Of a stretch of DNA of 64,000 bases, positions 49,061 through 51,204 are shown piece by piece (position 1 is the first letter of the stretch; every line of letters starts with the position of its first letter). The notes beneath the pieces were generated by a model. The model was given only the letters and a program-made list of their open reading frames with translations, searched no databases and had not been told where the DNA came from. Origin of the DNA: Corydoras sp. C115 (Eukaryota; Chordata; Actinopteri; Siluriformes; Callichthyidae); assembly GCA_019802505.1 (NCBI GenBank), contig JAFMOC010000191.1, positions 124,001 to 188,000 on the forward strand, read 5' to 3'. A program made the position numbers and the translations under genes.

Positions 49061-50285
49061 AGAGAAAGCATGCCCTAAGCAGATCACAGTTGACCTCAAC
49101 TCAAAGCTACCGACAACCTGAATCCTCGGCTGCTTTATTCCCCGCAAACTTTTCATATCGTTCCTTTGCTATCGGCTCCCATCTGTCTGTGAGGCGTCAG
49201 TGAAACTCGCCCAAATGCTGAACAATGCAGTCAGTGGGGTGCAGGAATGCCTACGTGTGACCTTTTTAAATACAGACGTGGATTTATCCAGCCCAAATTA
49301 AAATCTACTTTGTGTAACGCGAGCTGACAAATAGCTGGGATTCAACAACACAGATCCATTCAGCAAAGCTTATCCACACACACACACACACACACACACA
49401 CAACACACACTCTTACCTTTCATTGTGCTCCTGATACACAAGCCGGGACTTCTCCAGCAAGTACTTCTCAACGTAGGCGCTGGAACAGACGTGAGCAAGA
49501 TGAAAAATCAAAAGTTTGTGCAAACACCGGCTCATTTAACACGTCCGGTGCTGAGAGGAGGGGCTTCTGGACAGGCCCTCGGTCCATCGCAGGGGCAAAC
49601 TCAGGGGCAAAGGCTTTCATTCACATCTATTTACTTTTTACGAGGGGAAATTCTAAATATTTAAATCATCTGCCCATGGACTATGAGGAGAAAAATGAAC
49701 CAAGGCTAATAGAGGAAATCCATGGGGAGAACATGCAAACTCTACACTGAAATCACCCTGGCGGATCAAACCTAAGAATCAAATCAGAGTTGTTCTTGTT
49801 TCCTCTGTATCACCAATTTGGAGTTCATTTTCTTCTGCAATTAAATGATACGGAGATGGATAGAGGACACCCAAGCATCTATGGGGAGAACATGCAAACT
49901 CCACATTAAAATAATCCTAGTTGCTCAAACCTAAGAATCAATTTGGGATGTTCCTTTCACTGCCCCACCAATTTAAACTGTATTTTCGACTATAATAAAA
50001 ACACAGCTTATGGAAGACATTAATGCAGCCATGTGGAGAACATGCAAACTCTACACTCTCCTAAATACCTAAACCTAGGAATCAAATCTGGGATTTTTTT
50101 TTTTTGTCTTTCCACTGTGCAGATGGAGGAGAACCCGGGAGACGGAACACTATCGGGTGCAAACTGTGAGAACGTGGCGGTCAGACTCACCCTCGGACGG
50201 TTCCGCTCTCCTGGTAGTTCACCTGAATGAACTTGCCGAAGCGGCTGGAGTTGTTGTTGTGAGCCGTCTTGGCGTTTCCGAAGGC
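3000..50285 (-). CDS. myo9a: myo9a, unconventional myosin-IXa (5' partial gene span, 43 exons)
   Basis: This entry is the span of one spliced gene; its exons are listed separately. Its product is a class IX myosin: an actin-based motor whose tail carries a C1 zinc finger and a RhoGAP domain that inactivates Rho. Joined exons give about 2,220 residues: motor 1-740 (from switch I onward), IQ region 740-885, tail with coiled coil 885-1680, C1 1684-1736, RhoGAP 1741-1930, Ser-rich C-terminus to 2220. The MYO9A rather than MYO9B assignment rests on remembered family sequence: the long tail, the end N-E-F-M-V, and the block SRGTFNPEKG before it. Every exon junction is phase-compatible. The total is a multiple of three only if one base is restored at the C-run in 16792-16797. 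The first coding exon (RA-like domain, P-loop) lies outside the window. Teleosts often have two myo9a copies; I cannot tell which this is. Confidence 0.96.
3019..3024 (-). promoter_or_regulatory. candidate polyadenylation signal AATAAA
   Basis: AATAAA on the gene strand, about 680 bp after the stop. About 35-60 bp beyond it (2985-2940, gene strand) is a strongly T-rich stretch that fits a downstream element. Other AATAAA-like sites lie near 3345-3375, so the site used is uncertain. Confidence 0.5.
3157..3185. repeat. (CA)n microsatellite in the 3' UTR
   Basis: About 14 CA units; on the transcript it reads (UG)n within the inferred 3' UTR. Confidence 0.95.
3700..4094 (-). CDS. myo9a: myo9a last coding exon and stop
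   Basis: 395 bp of coding sequence ending in TGA at 3700-3702. It reads E-K-G-P-A-L-A-A-A-R-S-K-K-S-D, then QPDSLDSVDSGSTVSYVS, a Ser-rich basic stretch, SRGTFNPEKGIQKLRGSKYS and finally YGTNEFMV. The SRGTFNPEKG and N-E-F-M-V motifs mark the MYO9A C-terminus. Acceptor GTCTCAG. Confidence 0.97.
4249..4588 (-). mobile_element. DANA-like SINE with target duplication
   Basis: Full-length copy in the intron before the last exon, flanked by a 13-bp duplication (4236-4248 and 4589-4601) with one mismatch, which shows retroposition. Diverged tail without the ATTC repeat. Confidence 0.88.
4656..4798 (-). CDS. myo9a: myo9a exon: C-terminal region
   Basis: 143 bp reading EELTFEMLSLEPRASDDETL and then ESEASIGTADSSENLNVDSE. 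Acidic and Ser-rich; strongly conserved in MYO9A. Acceptor CTCACAG, donor GTATGA. Confidence 0.96.
4842..5318. repeat. 15-bp minisatellite filling an intron
   Basis: About 31 tandem units of CTGAGAGTGTTTAAA with variants (GTGTGTTTAAA, and a larger block with AAAGATAACTGAGAGTGTG that recurs three times). It makes up nearly all of the intron 4799-5325. The reading frames through it are artefacts of the repeat. Confidence 0.95.
5326..5528 (-). CDS. myo9a: myo9a exon: C-terminal region
   Basis: 203 bp reading GKGRQRRLGYHTPSPPVSPQ and on to QQVAMQQEERVLTEQIENLQ. Pro/Ser-rich start, then a short coiled coil. Acceptor TCCACAG, donor GTGAGT. The next intron is almost entirely minisatellite. Confidence 0.95.
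5775..5905 (-). mobile_element. old V-SINE-like remnant
   Basis: Degenerate middle part: CCTGGAGCAATGAGGGTTAA and GGTCTTGCTC are recognisable. Confidence 0.5.
6006..6331 (-). mobile_element. DANA-like SINE with perfect 14-bp target duplication
   Basis: Flanked by CCTCGACGGGAGTA at 5992-6005 and 6332-6345, a perfect repeat, so a fairly recent insertion. About 20 bp around the B box is deleted. It lies in the intron between the 5326-5528 exon and the microexon. Confidence 0.92.
6386..6403 (-). CDS. myo9a: myo9a exon: probable 18-bp microexon
   Basis: 18 bp, six codons T-N-A-A-R-K, between ATGCAG and GTAACG and in phase 0 on both sides. Included, the protein reads R-R-S-M-T-N-A-A-R-K-G-K-G-R; skipped, R-R-S-M-G-K-G-R. 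Both stay in frame. Upstream is a good pyrimidine tract and a TGC next to the acceptor. Inferred from sequence only. Confidence 0.7.
6939..7062 (-). CDS. myo9a: myo9a exon: helical segment after RhoGAP
   Basis: 124 bp reading CVELIICEQMNKYKARLKD and then AENKAKSRLTFIRRSM. Acceptor TTTTACAG, donor GTGAGC. A (TG)n tract begins ~8 bp upstream of the acceptor. Confidence 0.96.
7070..7095. repeat. (CA)n beside a splice acceptor
   Basis: Reads (TG)n on the gene strand, starting about 8 bp upstream of the exon at 6939-7062. Confidence 0.95.
7248..7586 (-). mobile_element. DANA-like SINE with perfect 17-bp target duplication
   Basis: Flanked by ACTGAACTTTACTGACA at 7231-7247 and 7587-7603. Full-length copy with intact tRNA-like head and tail. 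Confidence 0.93.
7878..7938. repeat. (CA)n microsatellite
   Basis: CA units with interruptions; ~50 bp downstream (gene sense) of the 7986-8117 exon donor. Confidence 0.95.
7986..8117 (-). CDS. myo9a: myo9a exon: RhoGAP domain end
   Basis: 132 bp reading NRMSANALAIVFAPCILRCP and on to SVQDISKTT. N-A-L-A-x-V-F-A-P is the conserved Rho-contact helix of RhoGAP domains. Acceptor GTGCAG, donor GTAAAT. Confidence 0.97.
8202..8307 (-). CDS. myo9a: myo9a exon: RhoGAP domain
   Basis: 106 bp reading L-Q-D-K-K-E-T-V-R-G-V-Y-S and then RTHLNTLERLIFHLVR. Acceptor CTGAAG, donor GTGAGA. Confidence 0.96.
8349..8759. mobile_element. hAT-type MITE, 411 bp
   Basis: Ends TAGGGGTG and CACCCCTA form terminal inverted repeats; sub-terminal parts are rich in TAGTCGA and GAATC repeats in inverted array. 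Flanked by CTATTCAT (8341-8348) and CTATTTAT (8760-8767), an 8-bp target duplication with one change, as for hAT elements. No open reading frame for a transposase, so non-autonomous. It lies in an intron inside the RhoGAP coding part. Confidence 0.85.
8863..8991 (-). CDS. myo9a: myo9a exon: RhoGAP domain
   Basis: 129 bp reading NLDDYNIHVIASVFKQWLRD and then LPNPLMTFELYEEFLRAMG. The K-x-x-L-R-x-L-P-x-P motif is a RhoGAP core signature. Acceptor TTGCAG, donor GTGAGT. Confidence 0.97.
9194..9411 (+). mobile_element. V-SINE-like tRNA-derived SINE
   Basis: tRNA-like head GGTGCGGTAGCTCAGTGCTC and B box GGTTCAAATCCC, then a 3' tail with AAGTCGCTTTGGATAAAAGC. This tail resembles the UnaL2 LINE tail borrowed by fish V-SINEs (established knowledge). 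Confidence 0.85.
9429..9621 (-). CDS. myo9a: myo9a exon: RhoGAP domain, arginine finger
   Basis: 193 bp reading F-D-P-E-L-S-S-R-Q-F-G-V and then MHGLYTEGIYRKSGSTNKIK. The Arg in G-I-Y-R-K-S-G is the catalytic arginine finger of RhoGAP domains and is present, so GAP activity is expected. Acceptor CAACAG, donor GTATTC. Confidence 0.97.
9824..9885 (-). CDS. myo9a: myo9a exon: C1 domain, second half
   Basis: 62 bp reading L-CRYACHRKCCLKTISKCSKK, completing the zinc-binding Cys/His set. Acceptor TGTGTAG, donor GTAAGA. Confidence 0.95.
10172..10283 (-). CDS. myo9a: myo9a exon: C1 domain, first half
   Basis: 112 bp reading V-E-E-H-N-G-H-I-F and then STQYSIPTYCEFCSSLIW. It supplies the His, the C-x2-C pair and the start of the second Cys pair of a C1 zinc finger (H-x12-C-x2-C-xn-C-x2-C-x4-H-x2-C-x7-C). 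Acceptor CTGCAG, donor GTAAGT. Confidence 0.96.
10379..10426 (-). CDS. myo9a: myo9a exon: short basic linker
   Basis: 48 bp, 16 codons, reading VVKPERKKRRKKDTDV. A very basic linker just before the C1 domain; could act as a phospholipid or nuclear-type signal, but this is only composition. Acceptor CCTCAG, donor GTGAGT. Confidence 0.92.
10511..10699 (-). CDS. myo9a: myo9a exon: tail
   Basis: 189 bp in phase 0 reading MDDGKSIRYKDLHALFEQIL and on through VRVWVNTFKVFLDEFMTEY. Strongly conserved region before the C1 domain. Acceptor CACACAG, donor GTGGGT. Confidence 0.95.
10792..10908 (-). CDS. myo9a: myo9a exon: tail
   Basis: 117 bp in phase 0 reading ISDLDTDDSKKDTMVDVVF and then KKALKEFRLNIFNSY. 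Acceptor CTCCAG, donor GTGAGT. Confidence 0.95.
11470..11678 (-). CDS. myo9a: myo9a exon: tail
   Basis: 209 bp reading E-C-L-T-P-P-Q-S-P-D-H, then KENKEPSPKVKRRRSVKI, then WQNDVLPILTCASDYKSMN. Acceptor TGTGCAG sits directly on a (TG)n run (plus-strand CA 11682-11719). Donor GTCAGT. Confidence 0.95.
11682..11719. repeat. (CA)n forming a splice acceptor tract
   Basis: On the gene strand (TG)n runs straight into TGCAG, the acceptor of the 11470-11678 exon. Confidence 0.95.
12305..12379. repeat. (TA)n microsatellite, left of SINE
   Basis: Uninterrupted TA repeat directly abutting the SINE tail. Confidence 0.97.
12381..12708 (-). mobile_element. DANA-like SINE inside a TA microsatellite
   Basis: Full-length copy with (TA)n directly on both sides (12305-12379 and 12711-12770), as if inserted into a TA array. 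Confidence 0.9.
12711..12770. repeat. (TA)n microsatellite, right of SINE
   Basis: TA repeat directly abutting the SINE head, followed by ACAC-rich sequence. Confidence 0.97.
12921..13039 (-). CDS. myo9a: myo9a exon: tail
   Basis: 119 bp reading V-R-A-K-MRFWGKTKQGKSSRDRL and on to C-T-E-L-L-M-L-E. The M-R-F-W-G-K motif is a conserved MYO9A tail element. Acceptor CCGCAG, donor GTAAAA. Confidence 0.9.
13125..13231 (-). CDS. myo9a: myo9a exon: tail
   Basis: 107 bp reading PSRSIEEQKLQIHKALSSVE and on to SLRKNSQGDG. Acceptor TTTTTAG. The donor GTGCTTT is weak. Using an inner CCAG as acceptor (99 bp) would break phase with the exon upstream. Confidence 0.85.
13440..13705. mobile_element. diverged copy of the inverted-repeat element family
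   Basis: Contains CATCCACCACCCAAACTATACC, GTAACTGTAGAAC and TGCATCTATACTGGAATTGTAG motifs of the family with many changes. Confidence 0.55.
13726..13764. repeat. (GT)n microsatellite
   Basis: About 19 GT units. Confidence 0.95.
14472..14755 (+). mobile_element. diverged DANA-like SINE
   Basis: Head-to-tail on the plus strand; the body motifs GTTCTCC, GGGTTTCCTCCGGGTTCTCC and GTCCTGGGTGTATCTGCCCA are present but drifted, and the B box is poor. Confidence 0.75.
14905..14979 (+). repeat. retroposon-like 3' tail with (ATT)n
   Basis: Reads AGCGCCTTGAG, GGCGCTATACAAATAAAA and then (TTA)n, the typical 3' end of many fish non-LTR retroposons. The rest of the element is not recognised. Confidence 0.55.
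15376..15567 (-). CDS. myo9a: myo9a exon: tail
   Basis: 192 bp in phase 0 reading VARPGHKKARMARTRSDFL and on through an acidic stretch G-E-S-E-D-D-E-Y to D-S-E-M. Acceptor GATCAG was chosen because only it keeps the M-A-R-T-R-S-D-F-L-T-R-G frame open. Donor GTAAAT. Confidence 0.9.
15716..15812 (-). CDS. myo9a: myo9a exon: tail
   Basis: 97 bp reading SESQSVAQVKTAGIQKR and on to KSKTQKARE. Low-complexity tail. Acceptor CCACAG, donor GTGAGT; phase fits both neighbours. Confidence 0.85.
15877..16223 (+). mobile_element. DANA-like SINE, first of a tandem pair
   Basis: Near full-length copy preceded by AAATGAGACCA (15866-15876), with a damaged B box (GGTTCAAATCCC). Confidence 0.88.
16235..16579 (+). 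mobile_element. DANA-like SINE, second of a tandem pair
   Basis: Nearly identical to the copy just before it. AAATGAGACCA occurs again between the two (16224-16234) and as AAATAAGACCA after the second (16580-16590). Confidence 0.88.
16609..17933 (-). CDS. myo9a: myo9a exon: large tail exon with coiled coil (1-bp frameshift as sequenced)
   Basis: 1,325 bp. It starts R-F-K-E-L-K-D-R-K-L, then the conserved KRESRRMRELEQAKFSLELL block, P-S-E-D-R-R-W-S, a charged coiled coil (about 17130-16870, rich in E, Q, R, including EREMMEQIRQQQE) and RRNVDIKLPPALDLNTKERP at the end. The frame breaks at a run of six C on the coding strand (16792-16797). With seven C the product runs on through R-P-E-N-V-L-P-E-G-W-A-P-K. 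Exon length mod 3 and the flanking phases both need one more base. Acceptor GTTCAG, donor GTAAGT. Confidence 0.93.
18260..18564 (-). CDS. myo9a: myo9a exon: IQ motifs
   Basis: 305 bp. Successive IQ-type motifs begin with A-C-L-I-Q-N-W-W-R across the junction, then CIQSAWRGFQERQRF, S-V-I-Q-R-S-W-R, TIQSAWRCYRVRERY and VQASCRGHLARER. These bind calmodulin or other light chains. Acceptor ATACAG, donor GTAAGC. Confidence 0.93.
18932..18980. repeat. (TA)n microsatellite
   Basis: TA repeat followed by a T-run. Confidence 0.95.
19116..19457 (-). mobile_element. DANA-like SINE with 11-bp target duplication
   Basis: Flanked by ATATTTGAATA at 19105-19115 and 19458-19468. Confidence 0.9.
19604..19809 (-). 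mobile_element. V-SINE-like SINE
   Basis: Reverse copy of the same family, near full length. Part of the segment duplicated at 23141-23543. Confidence 0.87.
20003..20152 (-). CDS. myo9a: myo9a exon: lever arm, first IQ region
   Basis: 150 bp in phase 0 reading V-F-M-R-E and then LQDLLHQEVLRRIVNLQRRF, ending R-Y-A-A-C-L-I-Q. It leaves the converter and enters the calmodulin-binding IQ helix. Donor GTACCG. The last ~40 bp of this exon and its donor are copied at 23503-23543. Confidence 0.95.
20274..20396 (-). CDS. myo9a: myo9a exon: converter
   Basis: 123 bp in phase 0 reading E-F-T-R-H-F-H-V-M-L-P-E and on to F-Q-V-G-H-N-M. F-x-V-G-x-T/N-x-V-F is the usual end of the myosin converter. Acceptor TGTCAG, donor GTAGGA. 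Confidence 0.95.
20717..21004 (+). mobile_element. 5'-truncated DANA-like SINE with target duplication
   Basis: Starts at the B box and ends in the ATGA tail; flanked by ATATTCAGACAG at 20705-20716 and 21005-21016. Confidence 0.9.
21107..21217 (-). CDS. myo9a: myo9a exon: converter start
   Basis: 111 bp in phase 0 reading L-P-M-R-F-S-D-T-L-V and then LRQLRYTGMLETVRIRQSGY, a diagnostic motif of the force-generating region in myosin heads. Acceptor TCGTTAG, donor GTATTA. Confidence 0.95.
21296..21376 (-). CDS. myo9a: myo9a exon: SH helix region
   Basis: 81 bp in phase 0 reading ASLNKLMETLDQSEPYFVK and then C-I-R-S-N-A-E-K. Equivalent to the x-F-V-R-C-I-x-P-N segment of myosin heads. Acceptor CTTTAG, donor GTACTT. 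Confidence 0.95.
21486..21775 (+). mobile_element. diverged DANA-like SINE
   Basis: Older copy; head (GGTGGATTAGCGGTCGGCATG) and body motifs recognisable with many changes. Confidence 0.75.
21803..21837. repeat. (GT)n microsatellite
   Basis: About 17 GT units; a second cluster of GT runs lies at 22063-22114 and 22300-22325 in the same intron. Confidence 0.93.
22607..22729 (-). CDS. myo9a: myo9a exon: motor
   Basis: 123 bp in phase 0 reading HLLDVKSLRYLSNLT and then LHDRITKSLLHLHKKKKP, ending SISAQFQ. Lower 50-kDa domain leaving loop 2. Acceptor ACGCAG, donor GTCAGT. Confidence 0.95.
22831..22870 (-). CDS. myo9a: myo9a exon: small motor exon
   Basis: 40 bp reading RNKHYKMKPSLPK. Acceptor TTCCAAG. 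The donor GTTTCTG is weak, with no A at +3 or +4. The reading frame and the remembered MYO9A order support it firmly. Confidence 0.9.
22954..23082 (-). CDS. myo9a: myo9a exon: loop 2 insert
   Basis: 129 bp reading D-G-R-N-G-R-S-G-R-P-T-R-L-S-S-G-G and on to NSTSSKLLERAHGIL. Acceptor CTCAG, donor GTAAGT; the two leftover bases plus the first base of the next exon make the Met of G-I-L-M. Confidence 0.93.
23138..23346 (-). mobile_element. V-SINE-like SINE (within duplicated segment)
   Basis: Very similar to the copy at 19604-19809, including the sequence that follows it, so it was probably carried by the duplication rather than inserted independently. Confidence 0.85.
23503..23543 (-). pseudogene. 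duplicated end of a myo9a exon (exon fragment with donor)
   Basis: The plus strand matches 20003-20041 except for one inserted base and one or two changes, and the match continues through the copied donor and intron up to the V-SINE. Only the last ~40 bp of the exon are copied and there is no acceptor, so it cannot form the original exon. Confidence 0.85.
26116..26176 (-). CDS. myo9a: myo9a exon: loop 2 insert
   Basis: 61 bp reading VSRRRPLTDLQGSNNELSTR, a basic stretch with the P-L-x-D-L-Q-G motif found in MYO9A loop 2. Acceptor CATCAG, donor GTAAGA; phases fit. Confidence 0.9.
27173..27232 (-). CDS. myo9a: myo9a exon: probable 60-bp cassette exon in loop 2
   Basis: 60 bp (20 codons, phase 1 to phase 1) reading SSSNSMVLTTQPSSPSQRQ, Ser/Thr/Pro-rich. 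Acceptor CTGCCAG, donor GTATGA. Including it gives K-E-E-K-Y-T-S-S-S; skipping it gives K-E-E-K-Y-S-V-S-R-R, which is closer to the mammalian sequence I remember. Both forms stay in frame. A (TG)n tract lies upstream of the acceptor. Alternative use is inferred from phase only. Confidence 0.75.
27247..27280. repeat. (CA)n upstream of the cassette exon
   Basis: (TG)n on the gene strand, ending ~14 bp before the acceptor of the 60-bp exon. Confidence 0.95.
27777..27896 (-). CDS. myo9a: myo9a exon: loop 2 insert
   Basis: 120 bp reading H-D-A-A-A-P-C-A-V-L-K and then SFSFLHHPVHQRSLEILQRC, ending K-E-E-K-Y plus one base. Acceptor TTCAAG was chosen over an internal TGCAG because it restores the G-H-D-x-A-P-C sequence I recall from MYO9A. 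Donor GTAAGG. Confidence 0.92.
28954..29149 (-). CDS. myo9a: myo9a exon: start of loop 2 region
   Basis: 196 bp reading DFREKNTDHMRPDIVALL and on through GIDPVATFRWAVLRAYCRA to RRHTEKKS. In class IX myosins this leads into the long basic loop 2 insert that contacts actin. Acceptor TTCAG, donor GTGAGT. Confidence 0.95.
29437..29491. repeat. (TA)n microsatellite inside an old SINE-like remnant
   Basis: The TA run splits a degenerate DANA-like stretch (29350-29530, with GTGTGGAATTTGCATGTTCT). Confidence 0.9.
29730..29871 (-). CDS. myo9a: myo9a exon: motor
   Basis: 142 bp reading N-F-P-Q-ATNQTLLDKF and on to IIKHYAGKVKYGVK. The start was set by phase: the CCCGCAG at 29872-29878 joins in frame and gives C-N-F-P-Q. 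A second CCCGCAG ten bases further into the exon would shift frame. Donor GTGAGA. Confidence 0.95.
30275..30425. mobile_element. fragment of the inverted-repeat element family
   Basis: AGCTGGTATCATGTGGGTGG, then CAGTGACACTGATCTGGTGG and CATCCACCC; interior fragment. Confidence 0.5.
30428..30755 (-). mobile_element. diverged DANA-like SINE
   Basis: Body and head motifs visible (GTTTTTTGGACTGTGGGAGG, GGATTCGAACC) with many substitutions and a C-rich insertion near 30525-30540. Confidence 0.75.
31330..31451 (-). CDS. myo9a: myo9a exon: motor
   Basis: 122 bp reading E-E-Y-R-A-E-G and then ITWHNIDYIDNTGCIHLI; ends in LLDEEC plus two bases. Acceptor CCTCAG, donor GTGAGT. Confidence 0.95.
31980..32290. 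mobile_element. copy of the inverted-repeat element family
   Basis: Matches the interior of 42741-43189 in reverse: CATCACAGAACAGGT, GGGTGGTGGATTG, GGGATAGGAATAATGCACCC, AACAGATGGACTACAG. Ends not preserved. Confidence 0.7.
32311..32346. repeat. (CA)n microsatellite
   Basis: About 18 CA units, preceded by a short TATA stretch. Confidence 0.95.
33703..33995 (+). mobile_element. DANA-like SINE, 3' truncated
   Basis: Head GGCGGCAGAGTGGTGTGGTG and B box GGTTCGAATCCC present; runs to the GTCCTGGGTGTGTCTGCCCA motif and stops. Confidence 0.8.
34654..34940 (+). mobile_element. 5'-truncated DANA-like SINE with perfect 13-bp target duplication
   Basis: Begins at CCCATCTGGGTGGAG without the tRNA head; flanked by ATGTTTTAATTAT at 34641-34653 and 34941-34953. 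A 5'-truncated retroposition event. Confidence 0.93.
35600..36117. repeat. CA-rich array
   Basis: Mixed (CA)n, CACAGA and CACAAACA units over ~515 bp, in the intron upstream of the 31330-31451 exon. Confidence 0.95.
36436..36570 (-). CDS. myo9a: myo9a exon: switch II and relay helix
   Basis: 135 bp in phase 0. Contains D-I-F-G-F-E (switch II) followed by NSFEQFCINFANERLQ, the relay helix that couples ATP hydrolysis to lever-arm movement. Acceptor CCTCAG, donor GTATGA. Confidence 0.97.
36769..36885 (-). CDS. myo9a: myo9a exon: motor
   Basis: 117 bp in phase 0 reading AGTVRDSMAKSLYSALFDW and on to NRDLEESVK. R-D-S-M-A-K-x-L-Y is a general myosin motif. Acceptor CTCAG, donor GTGAGC. Confidence 0.95.
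37788..37990 (-). mobile_element. V-SINE-like SINE
   Basis: Full-length reverse copy ending at GAGCTACCACTCCC. Its flanks are unrelated to the other copies. Confidence 0.85.
38941..39285 (+). mobile_element. DANA-like SINE with 15-bp target duplication
   Basis: Full-length; flanked by AAATAAACTGAATCC (38926-38940) and the same with one change (39286-39300). Preceded by a T-run. Confidence 0.92.
39454..39543 (-). CDS. myo9a: myo9a exon: motor
   Basis: 90 bp in phase 0 reading VKEEMLFEALTTRKTVTVG and on to PYKLAE; upper 50-kDa region of the motor near the actin-binding cardiomyopathy loop. Acceptor TTTCAG, donor GTGAGA. Confidence 0.95.
40188..40398 (-). mobile_element. partial DANA-like SINE
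   Basis: Head and middle only; the tail half is missing. Confidence 0.8.
40962..41230 (+). mobile_element. composite SINE remnant
   Basis: Plus-strand head GGGTGGCACGGTGGTGTAGTG and B box at 41020, running into a minus-strand head fragment near 41160-41230. It looks like two head fragments in opposite directions. Confidence 0.6.
41358..41484 (-). CDS. myo9a: myo9a exon: motor
   Basis: 127 bp reading I-F-S-L-L-S-A and then ILHLGNIKYKKKTYRDD. The L-H-L-G-N-I motif is typical of myosin heads. Acceptor TCGCAG, donor GTAAAA. Confidence 0.95.
41668..41765 (-). CDS. myo9a: myo9a exon: motor
   Basis: 98 bp reading DCFTVEGEDLKHDFERLQLA and on to GFLPATRK. Strong match to the class IX motor. Acceptor CGGCAG, donor GTGAGT; leaves two bases that complete an Arg codon with the next exon. 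Confidence 0.95.
41766..44380 (-). other. myo9a intron, 2.6 kb
   Basis: Contains an inverted-repeat mobile element (42741-43189) and T-rich runs. The part 43300-44370 has no recognised repeat or exon. Confidence 0.7.
42741..43189. mobile_element. inverted-repeat DNA element (MITE-like), 449 bp
   Basis: Starts CAGTATCAGTCAGAAGTTTG and ends with an inverted near-copy (about 26 of 31 positions match, sharing GTTTGGACACGCCCCC). The interior has a second inverted pair (ACTACAGTCTGTAAT / AGACTGTAGTCCATCTG). No coding capacity. Superfamily not settled. Confidence 0.75.
44381..44434 (-). CDS. myo9a: myo9a exon: short motor exon
   Basis: 54 bp, 18 codons, reading MTKKPQKLHWESYCDSEP. Acceptor TTCCAG, donor GTCAGT, phase 0 on both sides. 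It bridges the -EEYHYLSQ and DCFTVEGED- exons as expected for MYO9A. A large minisatellite begins about 120 bp upstream in the preceding intron. Confidence 0.9.
44555..46050. repeat. 24-bp minisatellite, ~1.5 kb
   Basis: About 60 units of CAGACGGACCCACAGAGAGACACA with ordered variants: a block with CGGAGAG (44805-44930), a run of nine or so plain 12-bp GAGAGACACACA units (45012-45125), and repeated larger blocks in 45125-46020. The period is a multiple of three, so all frames stay open for over 500 codons; none is a gene. Confidence 0.95.
46297..46555 (+). mobile_element. diverged DANA-like SINE
   Basis: Head GGCGGCGCAGTGGCTTAGTGG intact; body drifted and shortened. Confidence 0.75.
47675..47774 (-). 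CDS. myo9a: myo9a exon: motor
   Basis: 100 bp reading NYHVFYYLLAGASDEER and on to EEYHYLSQ, a motor segment with the F-Y-Y-L-L-A-G motif of myosin heads. Acceptor ATTCAG, donor GTAGGG; phase fits the exons on both sides. Confidence 0.95.
48030..48495. repeat. CA/GACA compound array
   Basis: Tandem CACAGAGACACA, GACAGACA and the recurring block GAGACCCACACACTAACAG. Intronic. Confidence 0.93.
49020..49058. repeat. (GT)n microsatellite
   Basis: About 19 GT units in the intron between motor exons. Confidence 0.95.
49375..49410. repeat. (CA)n beside a splice donor
   Basis: On the gene strand a TG-rich tract starts a few bases after the donor of the 49417-49479 exon. Confidence 0.95.
49417..49479 (-). 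CDS. myo9a: myo9a exon: motor
   Basis: 63 bp reading AYVEKYLLEKSRLVYQEHNE, a conserved stretch that follows switch I in myosin heads. Acceptor TTCCAG, donor GTAAGA. The donor is followed on the gene strand by a (TG)-rich tract (plus-strand CA repeat 49375-49410). Confidence 0.95.
49680..50110. repeat. degenerate ~165-bp tandem repeat
   Basis: Three units, each with TGGGGAGAACATGCAAACTC or a close variant, then CCTAAGAATCAA and a GGGAT/GTTC stretch (at about 49725, 49890, 50030). Probably derived from a SINE body, but the arrangement is tandem. Confidence 0.6.
50191..50285 (-). CDS. myo9a: myo9a exon: motor switch I
   Basis: First exon of the gene in the window. It reads A-F-G-N-A-K and then NNNSSRFGKF, the switch I nucleotide-binding loop of myosin heads. 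Acceptor CGCAG, donor GTGAGT. It starts in phase 0 and leaves two bases. In mammals the preceding exon ends just after the P-loop region, so the upstream exon is expected beyond the window. Confidence 0.95.
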
Positions 50286-50892
50286 CTGCGGAGCAGAACA
50301 GAGGGGCATTTGAGGAACGTGTGCAGAGAGCTGAATTTGTAAACATTGGTGTAAAAGAACTCGGGCAAACATCACCGATGTACAACAAACATGAATCCTC
50401 ACTGAAGACAACCAGCCGCGTCCTCCCCCCGCCGCGCCGGAACATGTGGAAACGTCTTGCTCTGGGGCTCAGATGATTATTTTAACCGACTGCTTCTTTT
50501 TCTGGTCAATTGAAGCAAGCTTAGCCTCATCACTGTCAGCTTCGCTAGCAGCTGCTCGGCGGAACTTGTAAGCGGCTTTGGACCGAGCTGTCAGCCAAAT
50601 GAATAAGTCATGTAATTCAGTTCAGCAGCGCAAATCCTCGGCGAGTCGTCCGGAGTGGAACCTCGGGTGCAGTTTCGGGGTTTTTGCATTAATCTAAGCA
50701 CCTGGTCGTCGTCTTCCACACAAGTTAAACCTTGGCATGGTTACCATTTATGAAACGAACGTGACTTAAATACGATACGGTGTTCGTTACAGATCTAACG
50801 GCATGTTCCAGAGTTTGAGCTTTGTTACAACAGCTCATTTAAACTGAGCTATCCAAAGTTTTCCATAATATTTTATAAAAATAGTCGTTTCA

Positions 50893-51021
50893 TTCATTCA
50901 TTATCTTCCGCTTTATCCTCTATTAGGGTCGTGGTGGGGTTCCCCATGCCCATCCAGGGGAGAACGTTTCGGGCGCTGGGCAGAAACACCCAGGACAGGG
51001 CGTCAATCTATCGCTGGGCAT
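50893..51021 (-). mobile_element. DANA-like SINE, tail third only
   Basis: Only the 3' part from the ATTC tail to CGCTGGGC is present, then unrelated AT-rich sequence. Confidence 0.8.
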
Positions 51022-51077
51022 TATAATAATAGTGATTTATTTATTTATTCAGAGATGTATTTATTTAGTATTCATTC

Positions 51078-51204
51078 ATTCATTCATTATCACCCGCTTT
51101 TCCTCTATTAGGGTCGTGGTGGGGTTCCCCATGCCCATCCAGGGGAGAACGTCTCGGGCGCTGGGCAGATAGACCCAGGACAGGGCGCCAATCCATCGCT
51201 GGGT
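51078..51204 (-). mobile_element. DANA-like SINE, tail third only
   Basis: Same part of the element and the same break point (CGCTGGG) as the copy 60 bp earlier. Confidence 0.8.
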
